The notes under the pieces were generated by a model, which was not told where the DNA came from, ran no database searches, and saw only the letters and a list, made by a program, of their open reading frames with translations. The translations under genes and the position numbers were made by a program. From Lepidostoma basale (lineage: Eukaryota > Arthropoda > Insecta > Trichoptera > Lepidostomatidae), in assembly GCA_022606425.2 (NCBI GenBank), contig JAHDVF020000904.1:1-64000 (forward strand): DNA of 64,000 nucleotides. The letters are read 5' to 3'. The stretch's first letter is position 1; the number at the start of each line of letters is the position of its first letter. Below are positions 1 to 12,176 of this stretch, one piece after another.

Positions 1-35
1 CCCATCAGGGAGATGGCGTGATTAATTAATTTATT
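1..35 (+). mobile_element. T-family LINE, extreme 3' end fragment
   Basis: The sequence ends GGGAGATGGCGTGATTAATT, which matches the terminal GGGGAGACGGCGTGATGGTTAG of the T family seen in many later copies. Only the last few codons and a decayed TTAG tail are inside the window; the body lies upstream of base 1. Confidence 0.5.
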
Positions 36-339
36 TTGATTTTGACGGAATTAATTCAATAACATTTTATTGTTGATACAGATAACAATGACGGGTGATT
101 AATACAAAGTTGCCATTGGTTTAAATATAAGCAGAGAAAAGAAGCAAAAACTGTTTTTGTTCCATATGCTGTATCCCACGGATGGCATATTTAGGGTGAC
201 GTTTGAACTACACTGTACTATTCAATCACTTTGCATATTTGCACAGTTATTTGCCTTTATGTTTAACACCAATTGAAAAACTGTTTTTTTTTTTTTTTGA
301 TACTTGGCACCTTTGTAATGTCCAGTTCATATATCTGTA

Positions 340-1418
340 TATTTCAATCTGCATTTTTTCCCGTATATTCCGAAGTGCCACAGGGATCAAACCTTGATCC
401 ACTCCTCTTCACCATCTTCATTAATGATATCAGGATTGTTATAAAATTTTCGCGATTCATTTTATTTGTAGATGATCGTTAAATTATTCCTTGAGATAAA
501 GAGCCATGAAGATTGCTTCCGTCTCCAGTCAGATGTAAATAATATCGTCCGCTGGAGTAAAACCAATCAAATTAATTTCAATATCTCTCAATCTGTAATT
601 TGTTTTTAACGAGAGCATTGCGTACTTTTTATTACAGATACACAATGGGTATCTAGTAACTTAAGCGTGTTTCAACGATAAAGTATCTTGGAATTGTTTA
701 TGAAAGTAGGCTGACTTTCCATGCTCAAATTGAGAGAATATGTGGAGTTGCACTGAAAATGTTGGGATTTATCCTCCGAATTGGTAGAGTTTTCAGGAAT
801 CTCTATGTTTTGCAAATTTTGTATAACTCATTGGTCCGGATCCGGCTCGAGTGTGGTTCGGTGATATGGAGTCCCCACGAGGCGAGATGCTCACTCATGT
901 TAGAAAGGGTTCAGAAAAGATTTCTGAGATTTCTCTACATAAGGGAGTTTGATATAGGGAGCTATCCGTGGTTTATACCATTGCATTCCTCTTGGGCATG
1001 CTGGGGACCAATAGTTTGCAGATAAGGAGGGATGGGTGCACACTCACCCATTTCTTCAGACTTATCAGGAGATTCTTTGAGAATTCCGTCATTTGGGAGG
1101 CTATCCATCTCTATGTTCCGGATGGTAATCTTCGACAGCTTCAGCACAGATTGTTTTATCTCCCAGCATGCAATCAAACTGCTGAACATGATCGATTCGG
1201 AGATCGATGTCTTTATATTCGTGAAAGTACGTTCAGAAGACAAATACTCTTGACTTTGGGGAGTATATTGTATTCCAAATGTCGAACCATCTCTCATGCG
1301 TTCCTGGTATTATATATTTATTATATTTTACCTGTTCTCAATAGATGTCTTAAACGATTATAATTGTTTGTAATATCTTTCGAGAATATAAACTGATTTG
1401 ATTTGATTTGATTTGATC
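340..1418 (+). pseudogene. J-family (jockey/CR1-type) non-LTR retrotransposon, 3' half, decayed
   Basis: A reverse transcriptase remnant is visible. VPQGSNLDPLLFTIFINDI (near 376-435) is the RT palm motif of non-LTR elements, followed near 462-480 by FVDD in place of the catalytic F/LADD. Across frameshifts the reading continues to a C-terminal block with GSVIWSPHEAR and LERVQKRFLRFLY (759-960), also present in the copy at 54350. The 3' end runs through an AT-rich UTR into a (TGATT)n tail at 1392-1418. Several frameshifts and stops make it non-functional. The clade is inferred from motif style; RT domain phylogeny would settle it. Confidence 0.8.
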
Positions 1419-2336
1419 TGTATCAACAAAAAATCTAAAAACATTTTGTAATCTTTATATGATAATCTAAGAACATTTTGATATTGTAACAATAAAAATT
1501 AAGATTAAGATAAGTTAAGACGATTTTAAATTTATGAATATGTAGATCATTAATAAATGAATGATTAATACATAAATGTACTAGAGATGACCGCTATGAA
1601 CACGACTAACAATTAGCGAGCGACAAATTTGATTATAATGTTGTACGGTTACAAGATACAATAAATGACAACAAATAGTATAAATTTGAGCTGGTTTGCA
1701 GGAATTATGGGTTTAGTGGAGGTCGACACATTTTAAGTTTAAACAGAAAAAATTTTGATTTGTTCCAAAAAAATCTATGTCTTGACAAGAGTTTGCAAGT
1801 GAGTTAGTTAGTTAAATATACTATATATGAAAAATACTAAATGTAAAATATCCAAACAATATCAAAGAAATATTTTTTAATAATGTTATTTGTAAAATAG
1901 TTACGTGACTTTGAAAATTTACTTTGTAAACCTTTCGGTAAACAAATTTCAAAAGTCGTAGGGATCAAAAAGTTATGGAGGAGATTTTTTATTTTATTAC
2001 CAGGCGAGAAGATGAAAAGGATGTCTTGGCTATTTGAAACTTTTCAAATTATTTTTTAAAATGTCAAGGATAACAAAGAGACCTAAATTAACGAACCCGG
2101 GCTATTGTATAATAAAATTCAGATAGCTTAACATTTACTCTTCTTGTACGTTCCTACACATTTTTATTGAAGCGTTCATCATTTTACTGAGAACAATAAA
2201 TCAATTTAATCGTAAAGATTCGTTTATCGTGAAGTAAACTGTATTTATATGCAATTGTAATAAATCTTTTTTGAATAAATATTGTTGTGTGAAATTCATA
2301 TTTATTTATAAAATATTATGTGAAATTTATCATTGA
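1419..2336. other. AT-rich DNA without recognised features
   Basis: I see no ORF of note, no tRNA-like boxes and no match to the repeat families of this window. Homopolymer-rich, roughly three-quarters AT. Confidence 0.5.
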
Positions 2337-2845
2337 AAGCAAAAATGGCCGTTCATATTGGAGTTTTAGTACCAACCCTGATGTATGGAAATAAAGCATA
2401 GAACTGGCAGAAGAAGGGTAAGAGCAGAATAAATGTGATTAGAGATGATATCCCTAAGATGTACTATGTGTATTGTAAACGATGAACAACAGAATTTCAA
2501 ATACAGATATAAGAAAGGAATCTAGAGCGGAAGAAAGTATTATGAGCAAAATTATGAAAGGATCACTGCGTTGGTTTGGACATATGGAACGCATGAAGGA
2601 AGCAATGTTAGGAAAGTATACGCTAATGGTATGAATGAACTACGGGGTCGTGGGAGACCGAGGAAAACTAATCATGACCAGTTTAAACCAAAAATTAAAT
2701 GTCGGTTATGTTACAAGTCGGAAGAATCGATGTGCGTGTATGACACGCTATATGGATGTGGAGGAATCTAGAGACGTGTATCAGAATCGAGTAGTGTTGC
2801 GGTCCATTCTCTCTGCCTATCTCTTCGGGGAAACTGCGTGATGGT
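2337..2845 (+). pseudogene. T-family LINE 3' fragment
   Basis: It starts at the equivalent of AKMAVHxGVLVPTLMYG and runs through the RWFGHMER, GRGRPRKT and SAYLFGETA blocks to the terminal stop in GCGTGATGG. Many frameshifts and stops are present; the longest open pieces are 2571-2771 and 2635-2841. The TTAG tail is lost or diverged. This region normally lies just downstream of the RT domain, so the copy has no catalytic core. Confidence 0.8.
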
Positions 2846-3235
2846 TTGTTGTTGTATTCTGATAGTTTTTTTGTTTATGTATTACTGTAAATTTTAAACA
2901 CATAATTAAAATACTTTTAACCTTTTGATATTAAATTTTATACGACGTCAAGACATTCTCTCACTTCTTACTAATCTTTCCAGATCGCAATCATTTTTGC
3001 CGACGATGTAAACGAAAATCCGGAAAAACGTTATCACCAAACTACTTGTCAAGTTGTCTCAAAAGATATGAAATATTACACTTTTTTGTCCGAAAAATTC
3101 TCATCGTATCTTCCCTAACGCGTCAATTTAATGGCTTTAAAAAGCATTTAGACTTCTTCTGGCTTTTAAAACGTACGTGTTTTTTTATGTTTTATTGAAA
3201 TATATTTTTTTAATTTTTCAAGTGTCAGATGATAT

Positions 3236-3690
3236 AAATTACTTCTTCTTAAAGTGCCCTGTCAAATCCCCCCGACGTTGGCGATCACTCTGGTAAACTC
3301 TTCCCTATCCTGCGCTGTCCGGAATAGCTCCTCCACAGTTCTGATTCCCGTCAATTCCCTCACATTGTGCAGCCTTCTCCCTGCCCCCCTGCGGCCCTTT
3401 ATTTTTCCCTTCAAAATTAGATGCAGCAGGCGATATTTTTATCCTCGTAGAACGTGACCCAGATATGAAATCTTGCGCACTTTGATCAATGTCAGCAGCT
3501 CTCTATTTACTCCTGCACGATTCAGGACATCTGTGTTCGTCATTCTGTCTCTCCATGGGATCCTGAACATTCTTCGGTGAAGCCACATTTCAAATACCTC
3601 TAACCGGTTCATTGTATTTACTTTTAATGTCCATGTCTCACACCAATATAACATAACAGACCACACATAACACCTTATAAATTACTGTTT
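3236..3690 (-). pseudogene. RTE-a LINE 3' fragment
   Basis: On the minus strand the reading contains YWCETWTLKVNTMNRLEVFE, RIPWRDRMTN and RELLTLIKVRKISYLGHVL, the C-terminal block found after the RT domain in RTE/BovB-like LINEs. Beyond a frameshift it continues through a GC-rich tail coding for ANVGGxxQGT and ends in a short AAG-rich tail at 3236-3250. Related copies lie at 32248, 44531, 52190 and, as slivers, 12968 and 19327. Confidence 0.75.
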
Positions 3691-4394
3691 CTTTTAACTG
3701 GAATAAGATTAATTTAAAAAATGTTGTAATAGAGGAAAATTAATATTTTGAAAATTATATATATGATATCATATAAAATATAAGGTATTTTATATGGGCA
3801 AGTTTCGATGAAATCTGAGATTGCTTAATCGAGCATAAGACAGATGAGTGATCAATCAATCATTCATCAATGTAATAGGTTTATTAATTGGTCAGTCATG
3901 TTGAATGTACAAAAGGCTACTGCGCATGACCAATACAGATCATTACAAGGGAACAAATCAATGATGTGTAATAAACGTCCCTAGTAATAACCACAAGTAA
4001 TGTGTTACTTATAAATAGTAAAATACACAAATATTATCATATTATTGATTGCTTGTGGAAATAATGATTGATAAAGTATGTGAGATCATCGCGATGATTA
4101 TATAAAAATATGTTGTATATTTTTATTCACTTTGTATAACAAACTTTTTGTCTTTCAATCATACTCGTATATGTGTGTACTGAATTATCGTATTACTTTG
4201 TAACCCGTTCCATAAAATTTTCAATCAGTATATAATAGAAGTACAAAGTGTATCCCTTTATCAAAAAGTACTCAACTGATTTCACTGAAAATATTACAGT
4301 TTCTTTTTATTTATTATTAGTAGTATTAAAAGAATTTGAATTTTAATCCTCTTTAGACTAAAAAACATACTCATCATCTAAATAGAGGTTGAGT
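3691..4394. other. AT-rich DNA without recognised features
   Basis: No supported gene or repeat. Short imperfect ATCAATCAATCATTCATCAA repetition near 3850-3870 only. Confidence 0.45.
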
Positions 4395-4440
4395 TTTTAT
4401 CGCTTTCCCGATGATAAAAATAAAACCTTCGAAACATGTC
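4395..4440 (+). ncRNA. Degenerate hammerhead-like motif (P family)
   Basis: CCGATGA (one change from CUGANGA) is followed by an AT-rich stretch and then GAAACATGTCGATAAAA. GAAACATGTC carries the palindromic ACAUGU minimal stem III and a GUC cleavage triplet. GATAAAA can pair with an upstream TTTTATC, leaving a bulge. Stem II is poor, so this is a relic at best. Confidence 0.35.
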
Positions 4441-4477
4441 GATAAAATAATATTTAAAAAAAACTAACTAACTAACC

Positions 4478-4762
4478 ATCACTTCGTCTCCCAGTAAGGG
4501 TAGACAGAAAGAACGGACTGTCACACTTTAACCGATGCGGCACTCCATCCTTCTCTTTTCACCCGCGGAAGATGCGTTGTGATGGGTTGCGAACCTCATC
4601 GCCACCAATAGGTATCTCCCGCGCACATTTCGATCGTCCAACATCCACAAAAAATTTAAAATACAATGATATAAAATAAAATAACAAAATAAAAATAATT
4701 TAACACAAAATATTATTTTTAGATGGTGCACATATTGTCTATTTAATTTATGATCCAAAGAA
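4478..4762 (-). mobile_element. S element, long form
   Basis: Read on the minus strand: an AT-rich 5' part, then GCGCGGGAGATACCTATTGG, the conserved GGTGGCGATGAGGTTCGCAA core, and a 3' end sharing TTTCTG..GGGAGACGAAGTGATGG and a TTAG tail with the T LINE. It is an independent copy of the long form also seen at 16480 and 21645. The small ORF over it is not a plausible gene. Confidence 0.75.
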
Positions 4763-5564
4763 GTCAATTTTAATTCCATTTTAAATAATATCAAAGGTGA
4801 AGAATATAGTGTTTTATATCATACAAAAGTTTTTATAGTAGTTTTTATAGTGAGCCTTTCCTATTGAAATCCGAAAAAAAATTGATAATCACCATAGAAA
4901 GGCTGATCATATTATTATTTTGTAATGTAATAAACGTCACACAAAACGAATATTTTTTATTACAATTAAATTAAATTAAATTTTATAGCAAAACAATCAA
5001 TGTAGAGCAAGACGTGACACTATTGAACCGTAAATAAAATATTAAATATGTAACGCTTACTTTATATTATTAGAATACTGAAAATTCGATAATCGTTATA
5101 AATCTCTAATATTAAATAAATCATTCGAGTTATTAGAAAGGGTTAATTTTGTGGTGAAGGAGACCTATTTCACTATCATAAGATTAGGAGTCTACGGATT
5201 TCCTCTCAACCGCGACCTAGATTATACCGGAAATCCGTAGATAATTAAATTTGCACAGTGTGATTTATTGATATCAAAATTCAAAATATAAACACGCTGG
5301 ACAACATTAGAATTCTGTATACGAGTAATTCTGTAATTCTCGTATTGTTATATACTTGAAGTTAGATGAGTAAAGCAAGCATTGGGAATGTGAAAATTAT
5401 TGAAATAAAGATTATCTTGTGGGAAGGGATACGGAAAGCAGGGTTGTATCATTGTAAACGAAACCCTATCTATCTCGTAAACAAACCTAAGACACATCGT
5501 ACAATTATACTTTTGTGTTAACTCTTGTGTGTGAAAGTAATTCACTTTTGTACTCTTAAAAGTA
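4763..5564. other. AT-rich interval, one hairpin
   Basis: No gene seen. Apart from the inverted repeat at 5192-5240, nothing matches the repeat families of this window. Confidence 0.4.
5192..5240. repeat. Inverted repeat, 12-bp arms
   Basis: CTACGGATTTCC at 5192-5203 and its exact complement GGAAATCCGTAG at 5229-5240 enclose a 25-base loop. The arms are GC-richer than their surroundings. Function unknown; it may be the tip of a small MITE. Confidence 0.6.
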
Positions 5565-5642
5565 GAATAAATGCAGTAGAAATGAGATTTCTTGGACGAA
5601 CGTTTGATAAAATATATGATAGAGTACCAAATGCAAATGTAA
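5565..5642 (+). pseudogene. T-family LINE internal sliver
   Basis: GTAGAATAAATGCAGTAGAA, then ATGAGATTTCT and a YDRVPNANV-like segment, match the RINAVEMRSL...VYDRVSNENI region of T copies. It is too short to have any function. Confidence 0.6.
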
Positions 5643-6919
5643 GTTTTGAACCCAGTGCGAACTAAAGCGTTATCAAAATAATTTTAAAAAACTCATCCAA
5701 ATAATTTTGCCACAACGAAAAAATTTACATATTTTTCTTTTTATATCTGAGGATCTGCACACATAAATAGAGGACTTATATATCTCCTGAGATGTAAAGG
5801 TCCAATTGTCCTTTCATCTCTTGTGAGATCTTTCAGGTGGACGGGGTCAAGAGTGGATTTCGTAAGTTTGTGTATATGCGAGTTAGTCACTATTCATTCT
5901 AGCTACATAATTCTTCTTGATCTACTTCACAAATACTTTCTATATCGCAAGATTTTTTCTTTCCTGAATTACACGATTTCAGAGTCTTTTCAGTAATTAA
6001 TCTTAAGACCTTCATATCTGATGTTCCTAGAAGCTAATTGATTCGTAGGGTTCGTAAGAGAAATATTAAGGATGTGAGAGTTGTATTTTAGGAACGAACA
6101 GTATAGAGATCAACCTTGCTACCTATCACTTCAGAGAGAAACGACGAGCTTGTTAGTTTATTTATTTACTTTGCAAAGAATTCAAGAGATTACTAGTTAT
6201 TATTTTATTAAGCAAAAGAACTGTTAATATAACGATTTACCTATTTATTAGATTTGAATAACCGAATAACCACAAGTTAACAGACTTGTATACATTCATG
6301 TTCATATAGCACTTTTATCGTTCTCTTTTATTTTCCAGAATGCGTTTGTATATAGCATACAACTATACATTTCATACATACTTTTACATTCATAAAAACA
6401 ATTAAGGTAAATATTATATTCACATTGACCTTTACTAAAAAAGATACGCGTCATCATTATATTAATCATTTAATAATCAATATCTAATCCGCGTTTTACT
6501 TTGACTGCACTTTTGTGTTTTATTTATCTATAAGTATGTATTAACACTGCATACTTCATAGATTACATCAGCGCTTCGCAATCGATGTGCCGCGAGATTA
6601 CTCAGATGCCAATGCAAAGTGTGAAATTGTCTACCTCCCAACAACAACAACGACAAAGGCAATTAAATTTGTGCGTCAAAGTAGTATTATGATTATGCTT
6701 TAGTTGGGTCACAGAACAGTTTATATACTCCTTTAATGAAATTTAAGCCTTAACGCTAAAATAGAAGTAATCATTCACATACTTTTCATCTTTTGATTAA
6801 CCCCTTGAGGCATGACATTTAAAAAAAATATTGATGTTGCACAGAAATTTTATTTATTTTTAAAACAATTTTGGTCATTTATTTTATCAATTAAGGAATA
6901 ATATAGTACACACACTTTT
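5643..6919. other. AT-rich interval, no recognised feature
   Basis: No coding region, RNA gene or window-internal repeat could be supported. A mildly GC-richer stretch at 6565-6665 ends in an AAC trinucleotide run and may be an old repeat. Confidence 0.4.
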
Positions 6920-7192
6920 TTTTAAAAACTTCACTGTGGAATTCCATAGTAATATATTATACTTGGAAATTAAAAATGACTTTGTTTAATCCACTAATTA
7001 TTTTTTTTAAATATTGAAAAATATTGACATGTTTCGGAGGATACCTCCATCTTCAAGTGCTAAAATATAATAAAAACTAAACAAGATGGAAGTGTCCTCC
7101 GAAAAAAATTGTGTTTTTTTTATATTTTTGAAATATTGTTTTAATAATTAGTGGATTAAACAAATTTATTTTTAATTTCCTAAGTATTCTTA
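6920..7192. repeat. P-family inverted pair (hammerhead-like tips)
   Basis: Two head-to-head arms. The left (minus) arm carries GAAGATGGAGGTATCCTCCG followed by AAACATGTC. The right (plus) arm carries CAAGATGGAAGTGTCCTCCG. Outer arms both contain GTGGATTAAACAAA. A terminus reading GTGGAATTCCATAGT at about 6938 recurs at 49410 and 62215. The hairpin plus GAAACATGTC matches hammerhead stem II, core and minimal stem III, but the cores are mutated. Confidence 0.55.
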
Positions 7193-7997
7193 TATTACTT
7201 TTTTTTAATTCTACAATTTTAAGCGAAATTTCGAGATCAGTTAAAAATATCCCACCGTGCATATTCACGTAGGTATTTAAAATGTGGGACACTTTTAACA
7301 CCACATTTTTATTAAAAAAAATTCTTGAAGATGTTAGTAGAACCACATGATTATGATATTTTTCTAGTGAAAAACGATGCGCATGCGTGATATACATGTA
7401 AAAGAGAGTGTAAAATGATGTCAAAATATATTAGAGTGGTGGTTCATTTGTATTGCCTCCATCCCTAGATGAGTGAATTAAATAAATTCCTTTAAAAATG
7501 AAAAACGGTTATAAATTCATCTATATTAAATTTTCGCTAGTTTTGAAACTTAGTTTGACGCAGTGAGATAAAAGTTTGAGTATCTCACGGTTATTTTGCA
7601 ACATTTACACTATAGGTTATTTAAAATAACCTCGGATATTGATATCTTTTGTTCAATGGAGCTAAAGTTCACAGAACAGATTCACTTGGTAATCAAAGCT
7701 TAAACTGTTAATTTTCTATTAATATACGTATTTCATTGAAGTTTTGCTTTATAACTGCGATTCATACGTTTTATTATTTTTACTATGTGCGTTTGCTTAT
7801 TGATTGGATGTCGAATGGATGTAAACTATGATTTGACTCGTGACCTAGCCATTATGAAGAATTATTGATAATGTATTAAAAAAATATTCAATCATAGTCG
7901 AAACTGGTCGTATACTCTTAGCTTATCAAGAAAGGGGTTATAATAAAAAAAAAGTATTTCAAAATTAAAATTAATATAGGATTAGATTTATAAACTT
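7193..7997. other. AT-rich interval, no recognised gene
   Basis: The 115-residue minus-strand ORF at 7077-7424 is compositionally biased and overlaps the P inverted pair, so I do not call it. A GTCGAAACTGGTCG near 7898 is a possible P-family relic. Confidence 0.4.
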
Positions 7998-8263
7998 AAC
8001 TAACTAACTAACCATCGCGCCGTCTTCCCAAAAGAGTAGATAGAAATAATAGCGTGCCACGTTTTTCTTTCCTGACATGCTGCTCTCGATTTTGTTATAT
8101 TCATACATCATGTCATGCAAACACGTCAATTTCTCCGACTCCTCAGGTGGTCGACATTCAATATTTGATTTGTTTGATCGTGCCACGTTTTTCTGGATCT
8201 TCCTTTATTTTTAGTTTAATTTACACCGTTAACATACACTTTTTACCATTCTCATTCTCCATG
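7998..8263 (-). pseudogene. T-family LINE 3' fragment with TTAG tail
   Basis: The plus strand begins TAACTAACTAACTAACCATC, the complement of the T tail, followed by the complement of GGAGACGGCGC and the ACMTRC-like block. The 60-residue minus ORF at 8004-8186 is a shadow of the decayed frame. Homology ends near 8263 in a region matching ERMVKKVYVN. Confidence 0.75.
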
Positions 8264-9198
8264 TCATCTCCGAGTAGACCGCGATCAGCATACTTATTGC
8301 TCTTCCCACCGGTGTCACCAAAGGCAGGTTGATTCTAGCGGTCAGTAGGTAAAACAACTTATGCTGTCGCCATCGGAGATATCTAACAGAAATGGGTTAT
8401 AAGATGCCCATATCTTTAAAGCTACAAAGAGTTGGTCCCAAGCATTCCCAAAAGAAATACCGTGGGATAGAGCCACTCCCTTATGATATGAACAGTGCGA
8501 TATACAATTTCATCGCGAATTCACAATGGAATTTTGTAGTAACGCCTTAACCTTAAATAAAGTGTTTTATAAATATTTTTAAAATATGTGCATATTGATA
8601 CAAGTCGTATTAAGGAGATCCTGATTGGATAGAACACTAACTTGAGTCATACATACTTAAACAGGTCGTAATTTACGCTTGTATTAGAAAATGTCAGCAT
8701 TTGTTATTTATACACAACCATAAATACTGTTTTATTTTTTAATTTTTGCTAATTGAAAGAGGACGAAAGCATTTAACGTCGAAACATGTAAAATAAAAAC
8801 AACATGACGTCCCAAAACTATTTAGTAATGCTTTTGAACCTAACGGAAATAATGGTTTATGTAAATGGTTAATTGAAATCGGAATTACCGTCAAATTTAA
8901 ATCTTTCATTAATTTTTAAAATGACCGGCTAAGGAGTAAAATAAAGTATCTATTTGTTAATAAAAATTAAAACAAATTTTCATATGAAGAACCTTTTTTG
9001 TGGTGTGGTAAAGAGACACTTCGTATTTTACTACGGAATGGTGATTATGATTAAAGGCATCTAACATAGATTCACTGGCACCCTAGCTTCGTCAGGGAAA
9101 TATTTCAAATATTCCTTCCTCATTGTGCACTAATTCGTATTAATTGTTTCTGGAAGAATAGTCATAATGTCTACTATTTTTTTCTTCACAGCCAGCCA
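8264..9198. other. AT-rich interval; possible P relic
   Basis: GACGAAAGCATTTAACGTCG at 8763-8782 leads directly into AAACATGTA. GACG/CGTC can form a stem II and GAAACATGTA ends in a permissible GUA triplet, preceded by TTGAAAGA. This is a weak hammerhead-like relic. No gene seen. Confidence 0.35.
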
Positions 9199-9790
9199 TT
9201 CGGATGTAAACCGGTTGTAGACAATAATCCCATAGAACAGGTCATGACGTTCAGATATCTAGTTGCAACGACTTGTATAATGAAGTAAAAAAAACAGACT
9301 GATAAAGCAGCAGTTATCTCCAGATGCCTGAAGGACACTGTCTTGGACAATAAGCATATGCTTGTGGAAAGCAAAGTTAGAATTTATTAAACATGCATCA
9401 GGCCCATAATGACTTACGTATTCAAAGCAAGGTCTGACACTGTCAGAACCAAGCATCTCTTAAGAGTAGCATAAATGAGAACATTGCGACATTTTGTGGG
9501 GAGAACGCTTATATATAGGATACCCAGATAGGATCCATAGATCGCAAATCCTGCAAAATTGAAGACAAAATGAGATGCATTAGAGAGAGAAGACGATTCT
9601 GGATGGACTACACCGAGAGAATGAATTCAGCAAGAATTCCTAAGATCGTGATGCACGAGACTCGAGAGGGCCGTCGACCACCAGGACGACCACCAAAGCG
9701 ATGGAGAGAAGGCTGGCCGTCTTCATCACAAGAAGAAAGTTGATATCCTGCATAAACAGATCGCAAGATCTACAATCAGAATAAGAAGAA
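9199..9790 (+). pseudogene. RTE-b LINE 3' fragment
   Basis: Across frameshifts the plus strand encodes NNPIEQVMTFRYL, KAAVISRCLKDTVLDNKHM, RPIMTYVF and later GRRPPGRPPKRWREGWPSSS. That order (YLG block, N/CLxxTxW..K block, RPIxTYG block, GRPxxRW block) is typical of the segment between RT and C-terminus in RTE-like LINEs. Stops and frameshifts are numerous. It is the only copy of this family in the window. Confidence 0.7.
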
Positions 9791-9844
9791 AATCATTTGG
9801 TTTAATCGATATTAACATCATTACAGCGCCAAATGATTACAGCA

Positions 9845-10055
9845 GCCATATCGTTTTGAAGGGTTTATGGCTATCATATTGATTCTCGTGAGATGTGATT
9901 GGGAGCTAATCTATCGCCATTTAACTGTCACCTGAATTCTTCACCAGACAAAAGACAGTGTGACAATCAAATCGCCATCGTCAGAAATCAAATCAGGGAC
10001 CTTCGGTGTGGACGTTAAAGCACCCACCACTCGGTCACGAAGATTGGCATTCATA
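9845..10055 (-). mobile_element. SINE1 (tRNA-derived), diverged copy
   Basis: On the minus strand a decayed A-box region (TGACCGAGTGGTGGGTGC) and a decayed B box are followed by the shared SINE1 body with GTGACAGTTAAATGGCGATA near the 3' end. Compare the better copies at 16125, 21140 and 43115. Confidence 0.65.
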
Positions 10056-10566
10056 TAATAACTTTGTCAGAGAACCTTTATAAAATCTTTTAAAAATAGA
10101 CAGAGTTCTTATATTACCCCAATGAAGCTTAGATACAAGTGAAACTAGTTGGCTTTAATTACAATAAGAATTTCGAGATTCTCAAGATTAATTTTAATAA
10201 TGTTATTTACTTAAAAATATTGTAACATTAATAAAAAAGGGTAGATGCACTTAAAGAGCAAACTATTAAAATATTTTAGTTCAAGTATAAGCTGCTACAG
10301 CTGCGACGAAAGTTCGAATTGCACTTGTCTATCGATTGTATTCAACTTCCCATAAGTAAGGAACATAAAACTGATGTAGTTGTAGTGCTGTTTCTTAGTT
10401 ACCAAAGTCTGTTAGGAACTTCCAAAGATAGTACTTAAAAGAATTAACTTATATTTTCAAACAGATTGAAATTTCAATCTCATGAATTTAAGATATTCTT
10501 GAGATTTTTATGAAATTTCTTGATAGAAGTTCAATTTAAATAATAATTAAATAAAGAGATGTTTAT
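10056..10566. other. AT-rich interval, no recognised feature
   Basis: Nothing supported. No ORF above background and no shared repeat. Confidence 0.4.
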
Positions 10567-10985
10567 TAATTAACTACTTCCACCGTCACAACACAAAAAA
10601 AGAACCGAACCGAACACAAAAAAAGTCTTTATTTCGATATTGACCGGTTTCACCAGGCTAGCTGGCACATTTCAGTAGTGATAAAAATAGATATATATAT
10701 TTTTTTAATTTATAGTGTATAAAATCTCACCTGTAATCAGTTTAAATTCCATTGTACTAAAAAAATAAAATTTAAAACGACATTGTAGTAATATTTAAAT
10801 ATAGTGAATTTTTCCATAATTATATACTTATTATTTTTTGTATAGAATCCTTGATCTGTATGTAATCTGCATACCTTTATAAAGGAGTAAGTTTATAACA
10901 ATGTCACCAGTCTGTCGATGCCAGCTAGCCAGGCGAAACCGACCGCTGTCGAGATAAAAACAATAAATGGAAGTAGTTCATAAAA
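10567..10985. repeat. P-family inverted pair (ACCGGTC type)
   Basis: The left arm (minus) contains GCCAGCTAGCCTGGTGAAAC followed by CGGTC. The right arm (plus) contains GATGCCAGCTAGCCAGGCGA followed by AACCGACC. Both are followed outwards by an A-rich tail and a TGGAAGTAGTT segment shared with 15088 and 50900. The central GAAACCGGTC fits a minimal palindromic stem III (ACCGGU) with a GUC triplet, but CUGANGA is imperfect in both. Confidence 0.5.
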
Positions 10986-11654
10986 AATATCATTTTATTT
11001 AATTAATATGATTAGTTTTAACTTTCACGAACGCGTTTTGTTATGTATGAAATAATGTAAAAAATATGTTCTTATTCCATAGTAACATCTATTGATTCTG
11101 AATATATGTCAAACTGCGTTTTTTGCTTGACAATTAAATATTTTTAATACTCGTATATAATTTCAACTCCATCTAAATTTACTGTGCTTTACCTTTTATG
11201 TGACAAATTTGTTTGTTTTCCGCATAACGTAAATCAATATTAGAATCAGAAAAAAATATGCATATTTTCAATATACTTTTAATTAGTTTTATAAAATATT
11301 GCTACATTCATAACCCTAAGAAAAATGTATAATTCAAAATATTAATGTTGTTTTGTCAAAATAAATAATTAAACATAAATATAATTTTTTATCAAAATAC
11401 AAAAAGTATATATTTCTTTCCTTTTCGGTTTTGGTTAATTCGCATATTCTGTATGTAAGCAATAAGCTTGCTTAACGCATTTTACCATAGATTCAATGAT
11501 CGTTGTGACATAATGTACGGAAAATATCGAAACCAGTCAACAGCAAGTGGTTAACCCACCCTTACTGTGCTGAAGACGCGGGTAACGGTATTTTATGTTC
11601 AATACACACTTCAAAACGAGAGAATATAAAAAAAACGGTATATTTGTAAGACAT
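10986..11654. other. AT-rich interval, no recognised feature
   Basis: No supported gene. GCTGAAGACGCGGG at 11569-11582 resembles a hammerhead CUGAAGA box but no matching GAAA segment follows. Confidence 0.4.
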
Positions 11655-11977
11655 AATTTCAAAAACCGTCATTAAGATGGCTTGGACATACGGAAAGAAT
11701 GAATGAAGAAAGAATGGTAAAAAAATTATATATTAACGATGTAAATGGAACCAGAAATAGAGGAAGACCGAGGAAAACGTGTCACAATAAAATAAATCAA
11801 TTATTGAATGTCGGCCATGTGAGGAGTCAGAGAAATCGACGCGCGTGCATGACACGATGTATGAATGTTGAGGAAGCGAGAGAAATATGTCAGGAAAGAA
11901 AATTGGGGCAGTCCATTCTTTCTGCCTACCCCTTCAGAGGGAGACGGCGTGATGGTTAGTTAGTTAGTTAGTTATGA
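11655..11977 (+). pseudogene. T-family LINE 3' end with TTAG tail
   Basis: It begins in the RWLGHTERMNEERMVKK block; the 86-residue open stretch at 11699-11959 covers RNRGRPRKTCHNKI, RACMTRCMNVEEARE and SAYPFRG and stops in GGCGTGATGG. A (TTAG)n tail follows at 11954-11977. The terminal reading frame is open, suggesting a fairly young insertion. It abuts a J-family fragment, probably having inserted into it. Confidence 0.8.
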
Positions 11978-11979
11978 TT

Positions 11980-12176
11980 TCAAACGGAGATCGATGTCTT
12001 TCATATTCGTGAAAGTACGTTCAGAAGACAAATACTCTTGACTTTGGAGAGTATCTTGTATTTCTAATGTCGAACCATCTCTCATGCGTTCCCGGTATTA
12101 TATATTTATTATATTTTATACTTTAATAATTATTTGTAATATCTTTTGAGATAATAAACTGATTTGATTTGATTCT
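11980..12176 (+). mobile_element. J-family LINE 3' end (solo tail)
   Basis: It matches the last codons and 3' UTR of J: GAGATCGATGTCTTTCATAT, the CGAACCATCTCTCATGCGTT segment, and a terminal CTGATTTGATTTGATT. Only the 3' 200 bp remain. Confidence 0.75.

Noticed and set aside
962..1363. Overlapping ORFs of 111 and 131 residues on both strands
   Set aside because: Alternative frames of the decayed J-family LINE.
11569..11600. CTGAAGACGCGGG as a hammerhead core
   Set aside because: No downstream GAAA/UH segment in a workable position.
11954..11977. TTAG arrays as interstitial telomere repeats
   Set aside because: Insect telomere repeat is TTAGG; the unit here is the tetramer TTAG and always follows the T/S terminus GGCGTGATGG.
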